In this document: piece by piece, positions 57,571-64,000 of the stretch
Layout of the letters: each line of letters begins with the position of its first letter
Position numbering within the stretch: position 1 is the stretch's first letter
Notes under the pieces: model-generated
The model's input: the letters and a program-made list of their open reading frames with translations, nothing else
Database searches by the model: none
Told to the model about the DNA's origin: nothing
Translations under genes and position numbers: made by a program
Origin: Capsicum annuum
Taxonomy: Eukaryota > Streptophyta > Magnoliopsida > Solanales > Solanaceae
NCBI RefSeq assembly: GCF_002878395.1
Contig: NC_061115.1
Span: 93,897,678-93,961,677, forward strand
Direction of reading: 5' to 3'
Length of the DNA stretch: 64,000 bases

Positions 57571-60111
57571 TATAACACCCCGAATCTGGTACTCGGAATA
57601 CCACACGGTGCTCATGACCCCGAAGGACCATAAGCTAACCCATAACTGATATCTGTACCTGTACACTACATAATATACGGTATAAATGCGGAAATAAAGG
57701 CTAAAAGGCCATAAGGTTCAAAGATATGATAAAACATAACATCTGAAGATATGGTATATCAATACGAAAACAACTGAAATAACTATATGAACATGCTAGT
57801 CTGAAAGCCTCTAACACTATACTCTCTGACTAAGGAGTTGATGGGACATGTCCCAAACCAAATCTAACTACTGAAATAAACTAAGTACTATAGAAGTAAA
57901 GTAATCAAATCATAACATACTCGAATGATGAGGACTCACTGCTGACTCTGACTGCTGAAACTGGAATGCTACTGATGTTCTGGAGCTCATACTTCTGAAC
58001 CTATGGTACAAAACACCATAGCGCAAATACGTCAGTAAAAATTGAATGTATTGGTATGTATGTGAGGTAAGCTGAATGCAAAGGGTTCACATGTATGAAC
58101 TATACTAACTGACTGAATAAAATTAACGTGGGAATGCATGCATGAATACATAATAACTATAACTGAGTTTGTAATAACATGATTATTGAGTCTGAGTATT
58201 GATAACATGAGATACTGATAGTTGTATAACTGAAATAACTGATACTGAGCGACTGTAGCAGATAGTCTAGGTTCTGATGGAACTAACTGAGTTCCGTACT
58301 ATTCTGAGTTGACTGTATCTGATAGTCCTAAAATCTGAAAAAATATCTGAGTTCTTTTACTGAGACTGAATGAATGTATTTAACAGTCCTGATTATGTAA
58401 CTAAAACTGTTGGAAGTAGTCATCTAACTGACATAACCTAAATGAGTAATATAATTGAGATGGGGTCCAATCTGTAACCCCAATTAGAAGGGTGTCAATA
58501 CCACGCCACTGGTAAGGACAAGCTGTGAGTAATCCCTCATCTAACAGGTACTCTAAGGAGAATGGTGGGACCCTCATCTAACAGTTTAAGCCACATTATC
58601 TACCCTAATCTAGCAGGTTTGATGTCTCAACCTACGTTGGCTACGTAGTTCTGGAGCGCAAGGATTTCTTCTAAGAATCACACCCTCTTCTAACAGGTGA
58701 GTTCCCATCCCTGGGATCACTCGGTGCTGAATCCTACTCCTATCTGAATAGACAATGAACTGAATATACTAGACTGAGTTCACTGAATTCTGTTGACTAA
58801 CAGAATATTACTGAGATATGAAAACTGACTGAGATTACTGAGATTACTGGACTGATACTGAATTTACTGAGTTTTCCTGAGTCATGTAACTGATTGAATT
58901 CTACTGATCATGGCTTGACTGAGATTATCATGAAATTGACATTGGCTCATGGTACAAGTTTGAAAACACAACAATGGCTATACATATATCCATAATTCAT
59001 TGAATAAGACATTTCATCAAACACTTGACATGCATTAACTTGTACATGAATGGGGATTTCATACTATCATACCATAATGACATTTTTTCCCTCCAAATAG
59101 GCATTTAATCAAACACATGGGGAACATACTTTGGTTATGTCATCATCAATGCATCTAATTATCATGGTTGCATAATTAAATTTGCAATTGGAGGGGTTTA
59201 TCATGAATATTATGCAAATCATCACATACTAGGACCAATCATTGGAACATGTAATTTAAAACATGAATTAAAACCCCACAACAACATGAACATGAATTTC
59301 AATTCAACTAAATTATGAACATTCATAAATACCCAAATCTTTGATTTTGAAAAGAGATCTTGAGCTCCATGGGTGAAAGGGACCCATGAATCAACACTTG
59401 ACATACCTTGATTGTGAGTTTCTTGAAGTCCTTGGACTTGAAGAACTTGAATCTCTTAGTTTTCTTGAAGAAGGGTTTGGATCTTGAGTTTGGAAATAGA
59501 TCTTTGAGAGGAAAACCTAATTTTCGATATTATAGAGGAATAATGAAGGCAGGAGCCTTGGTCTGATATCATTAGGTATTAGAAAAGGTGGTAAAAGATC
59601 AAAAAGTCCTTTTCAAAAATGACTTAAAATAACTGAACGAAATATGCGACGGTGGGTGTGATGGTCCTTCACTGGGTCGACGGTCCATCTATCCTAACCG
59701 TCGCACCTGGGCAAAATAAAGGTTCACTGCCTCTTCTACGACAGCTTGGGCGACGGTCCGTCACTAGCTCAATGGTCTGTTGGCCTGAGCCATCGCTTTT
59801 AGTTAGAATGTGGTCTCACTGTCTCCGCTGTGATAGCTTGGGCGACGGTTCGTCACTAGCTCGACGGTCCGTCGATTCTCACCGTCGCACCTAGGCAGTT
59901 TTGACTGCTTTCTGTATTTTGGCCATAACTTTCTACCCTGATACCAGATTTTGATGAAATGGGTATTGATGGAAAGCTTATTCAATTTTTCACTTAACAA
60001 AAAGTGAAAATCTTAGAAATTCCACGTGTATAAAAGTGGATTTATCTTTTAAATTAAGTCTTTAATATTTTTGGGATGAATTTAAGCTAGGTAGAAGTAC
60101 GGGGTATTACA
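57571..60111 (-). repeat. 3' LTR of a second minus-strand chromovirus
   Basis: It begins TATAACACCCCGAATCTGG (TG changed to TA) and ends GGGGTATTACA. Over its length it is related to the LTRs at 12955 and 20914 (for example CACGGTGCTCATGACCCCGA and ACTGATATCTGTACCTGTAC) but clearly diverged. GC-rich GACGGTCCGTC-type repeats lie at 59645-59905. Confidence 0.85.
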
Positions 60112-60840
60112 ATATCTCCCCCTTGGGAACATTCATCCTCGAATGAGTCTAACTGAGAGGGAAGATGGATAAACTAACGTACATTCTAAACATGAACAAT
60201 TGGAACATGATTTTATGACTGACATGACTGATAACTGGATATATCATACTGAACATGAATATTTGATGCATGTGTTACTGATTCGTGAATGCATAACTGA
60301 GTATGCAATGGTATTTAATACCAATTTTATAACTGGAATCTAAATATAAAACTGAATAAGCTTAAGAAGAACTGTTACCTTGAGCTAGGTCTGAGTTAGC
60401 GGGGAAGAGGTGAGGATACTTGGTACGCATATCTACTTCTGCTTCCCAAGTAGCTCCCTCAACGGACTCATTCTGCCAAAGAACTTTGACTAGAGGGACT
60501 TCTTTGTTCCTTAGTCTAGGAATCTGGTAGTCAAGGATTTTGACTGAAATTTTCTCGTAAGAGAGACCGTTCTAAATATCTACGCCATTAACATGGACTA
60601 CGACTACTAGGTCACCTATGCTTTTCTTAAGAAAGGAGACATGAAAGACTAGATACACTGAAGCTAGATCTGAAGGCAACTCGAGGTCATAAGCTACCTT
60701 GCCGAAATGACTAAGAATTTTGAAGGGACCGACATATCGGGGACTGAGCTTTCCTTTTTTGCCGAATCTCTTTACTCCCTTCATGGGAGAGATCTTTAGA
60801 TAGATAAATTTATTAATCTCAAACTCGAGATCCTTTATTG
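60112..60840 (-). pseudogene. Polypurine tract, chromodomain and integrase end of the second chromovirus
   Basis: The polypurine tract (minus strand TCCCAAGGGGGAGATA) abuts the LTR. At about 60560-60380 the frame reads LVKVLWQNESVEGATWEAEV and then MRTKYPHLFPANSD, an intact-looking chromodomain. ORF 60886-60572 holds the integrase GPY/F part (GKLSPRYVGPFKILSHFGK, then VFHVSFLKKSIGD). Similarity to the family stops near 60840, where the element is truncated. Confidence 0.8.
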
Positions 60841-61714
60841 AACACGCATGAATGGGAATATGAGAATATGATTGAGTCTGTAACATGTGACATAGACTGA
60901 GTATAGTGAACTAAACTGAGCCATTGTGTACATGGCTTACGACAGAGATTGGAGCTTGAGGGTCCACCTATGAGTACCCACTAATCCAAGCTAGATTCCT
61001 TACATGAACAAGGAATGACATGTTTAGGTAACGAAAGTTCAGGGGATTATAGTGTATCTCCCCCTTAGGACACTACGTCCCACGAAGAATGCTAACTTGG
61101 CTGATATACTGAAGAGAGAATAGAATGATGCATAGGGCACCCATGAACGGAATCACTACTGAATATCTGGGATCTGAGACTGAGTCATGAAATATGAACT
61201 GAGCTGAACATGGAACTACTTGATTGGTCCATCTTAGAATGGTTACATCCATGAGACTTTGAATAGTGCGACTAGGTGGACATAATGGGAAAATATGTGA
61301 ACTTGTCCGTTTGACTATTGACTGAAGTACTGGTCGTTCAAACTAATTCCTACTGACTGACTCATCTGATCTACTGACTGACTAATGGCTGAGTACTGGG
61401 CATGTAAGACTGAACTATACTTAGTCTGAATAACTGGACTGAGAATATAGAGTTTTTATGAACATAAGAAAGGGACTAACTAAGTAACATGAGATAGCTG
61501 AGCATTAATTCATGAAATACTTGTATTGTCTAAGAATGCAAGACTAGGCTTATAACATGATTAGGAAACATTCTGTAAGCTGAGGTAATGAAACACTGAT
61601 AAGATGCATAATTGATAACTACATGCTGTGGTCAAACAAGCCTGAAATTAGACTGTGGTACTGATCTGATTTTTGAACTGAGGCTGAGGCTGACACTATA
61701 TCTAAGACTGTAGC
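60841..61714 (-). other. Remnants of another chromovirus 3' end
   Basis: At 61040-61085 the order GGGGATTATAGTG, TATCTCCCCCTTAGGACACT and ACGTCC copies the LTR-end/polypurine pattern seen at 15745-15780 and 60100-60135, so 60841-61050 is probably the edge of a further related LTR on the minus strand. 61086-61714 is rich in CTGACTGA and similar, like the non-coding stretch between chromodomain and polypurine tract in this family. No ORF was found. Confidence 0.5.
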
Positions 61715-64000
61715 TGTAGTACCCTAAACTTTTTTTTGAAGTCAAATCTAGTCTTCAGAAGAGTTAGTGATGACTTCCTAAATGATTAATGTTTAAATAA
61801 GATAGAATTTCCCCAATTTTAACTTTTTATCATGTGGGAAATTGAATTAGCTTTCCATTCATACCCATTTTGTTAAAATTCAGTATCGGGGTAGAAAATT
61901 ATGGCCAAAATATAAAAAGCAATCAAAACTGCCCAGGTACGACGACTTGGGCGATGGTCCATCACTAGCTCGACGGACCATCGCCCAAACCACCGTAGTG
62001 AAGGCAGTGATACCACATTATGCCTAAGGGCGATGGCTAAGGCCGACGGACCATCTCCCAAGCCATTTTAGAAGAGGCAGTGGACCCCTATTCTGCCCAG
62101 GTACGACGGTTAGGACCCACGGACCGTCGACCCAGCGATGGACCGTCACACCCACTGTTACATATTTTGTTCTGCTATTTTTAAGCCATTTTTAAAAGGG
62201 TATTTGGGTCTTTTTCCACTTGTTTTAACCCCTAATTATACCAGACCATAGCTTATAACTTCATTATTCATTCACAACATCCAATTAGGGTTTCTCTCAA
62301 AGATTAATCCCCAAGAACAAGAAACCCTAGGTAATTTCAAGTTAAGGATTCAAGATTTCCTCTACCAATCTTTAAGAAATCATCCACCTAGGTATGTTTA
62401 GTGTTGATTCATGGGTTCCTTTCACCCATGAAGCTCAAGAATCCTATTTTAAAATAATGAATTGTGAAACCCATGTTGTGGATTGATTATAATCATGTTT
62501 ATGTTGTTGTGCGACTTCCAAGTTTGAAGCTTTAATATGTTTTCATGAATTTTTTTAATGTATGGATTGAAATAGATGAAATTCAGTTGAATGAAGGAAC
62601 TTGATGTATTAAGTTGATGTTCATGCTTAAGCCCAAAGTTATGCATACTAGATGTTTGATAAAATGCCTAAGAGAGTAAGATTTATTCTTATTGACTCAA
62701 TAGGGCCTAAATGATGAATCCATGCTTTATCCTTAGGTTTCAAAATGACTTTCATGCTATTGTGATGCGTTGAAATTGTTTGACGAAATGCCTATGAGAC
62801 TAGAACTGTGTAACCATGATATATTTGAATGCATTCCTATTCATGTACAAGAGTATGAGAACCAAGTGCTTTAAGAAATTCCCAAGTGATTGTATTATGA
62901 ATTATTAATTATAGTCATGAGTTCAAGAAGTATCATGTCTTATTAGTTTCATGCTATCGAGTCCTGGGGGTAATTATACCTGATAATTTAGCTGTGTGCC
63001 TAGAGCAAGTGTCAGTTTCATGATAATCTCAGTCAAGCCATGATCAGTAGAATTTAGTCTGTTACATAACTCAGGAAAACTCAGTAAATTCAGTATCAGT
63101 TCGATAATCTCAGTAATCTCAATCAGTTATTAGATCTCAGTAATATTTCATCAGTCAATAGAATTTAGTAAAACTCAATCCAGTTCTGTCCAATATATTC
63201 AGTTCAGTGTCTATTAAGATGAGAGTAGGATTCAGCACCGAGTGAGCCCAAGGATGGGAACTCACTTGCGAGTAGAGGGTGTGATTCTTAGAAGCAATCC
63301 TTGTGCTCCAGAACTACATAGCCAGCGTAGGTTGAGACATCAAACCTACTAGACGAGGGTAGATGAGGTGGTTTAACCTGTTAGATGAGGGTCCTGCCAT
63401 TCTCATTAGAGTACCTGTTAGATGAGGGTCACTCACAACTTGTCCTTACTAGTGGCGCGGTATTGAAACCCTTCCAATTAGGGTTACAGATTAGACCCCA
63501 ACTCAGCTATAATAGCTTATTAGGGGCATGTCAATTAAAGAACTACTTCCCATAGTTTTAGTTACAGGATTAGGACTGTCAGATACAGTCATTCTATCTC
63601 AGTAATAGAACTCAGATAGTTCTACAAAATTTAGGACTGTCAAATACAATCAACTCAGAATAGTACAAAACTCAGCTAGTTCCATCAGAACCTAGACTGT
63701 TAGATACAGTCACTCAGTATCAGTTACATCAGTTATCAGTAACTCATGATATCAGTACTCAGACTCAGTAGTCAATATTATCATAAATTCAGTTACAGTT
63801 ACTTATTTATGCATGTATTCTCACATTCATATTATAAGCCAGTTAGTATTGTTCATACATATGAGCCCTTTGCATTCAGCCTACCTTACTAGCATTCCAG
63901 TATATTTAATCATACTTACGCATTTGCGCTATGGTGTTCTATACCATAGGTTCAGAAGTATGAGCTCCAGAGTATCAGTAGCATTCTAGTCTCAGCAGTC
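61715..64000 (+). repeat. LTR in opposite orientation to 57571-60111, running off the window
   Basis: It starts TGTAGTACCCTAAAC and, read on the plus strand, follows the reverse complement of 57571-60111 (for example GGGTAGAAAATTATGGCC at 61890, TTAGATGAGGGT repeats at 63380-63430, CTATGGTGTTCTATACCATAGG at 63930). About 250 bp of its 3' end should lie beyond 64000. There is no polypurine tract before it, so it is a 5' LTR or a solo LTR. ORFs 61873-62061 and 62449-62646 are LTR sequence. Confidence 0.8.

Overview
The window is a gene-poor, AT-rich stretch of plant nuclear DNA, and its repeats point to the Solanaceae. It holds Tekay/Del-type chromovirus LTRs, a Tat-type Gypsy fragment, a small Ty1/Copia element, MITEs, and an integrated pararetrovirus with a Solendovirus-like gene order. 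I found no intact host gene, no tRNA or rRNA gene and no CRISPR. Almost everything recognisable is a transposable element or an old viral copy, mostly nested and broken by stops and frameshifts.

Layout. 498-2941 is a solo LTR with a perfect 5-bp target duplication (TACAT). 3595-3621 looks like a Helitron 3' end, followed by a TATCTA microsatellite. 6093-6384 is a MITE. About 6750-25700 is a minus-strand endogenous caulimovirid: coat protein, movement protein, protease/RT/RNase H and a transactivator-like ORF, followed by a promoter region and a duplicated coiled-coil ORF. It is split inside the movement-protein ORF by a complete 10.7-kb chromovirus (12955-23697, TSD ATATA). 26251-32187 is a complete but decayed Copia element (TSD CATAG) with two tandem duplications in its 5' end. 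32944-33722 is a terminal-inverted-repeat element.

33767-47969 is a very large LTR element with little or no coding capacity. It has an Ogre/Tat-like primer site and two internal tandem arrays, it has split a MITE in two, and its own 5' LTR is interrupted by a solo LTR (33892-35898) and about 2.7 kb of unexplained DNA. 49010-55911 is a 5'-truncated chromovirus on the plus strand with a 4-kb LTR. 55912-57570 is a minus-strand Tat fragment. From 57571 to the window end lie two related LTRs in opposite orientation, with remnants of chromovirus 3' ends between them.

The genes do not form a working pathway. Within each element the order (gag, protease, RT, RNase H, integrase, chromodomain) is that of its family, and the target duplications and reading frames across junctions give the order of insertion: caulimovirid first, then the chromovirus into it; a MITE first, then the 14-kb element into it, then further insertions into that element's LTR. 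The most unusual observation is a second retropepsin-like segment, with NTG in place of DTG, fused behind the caulimovirid movement-protein region and directly upstream of the regular protease.
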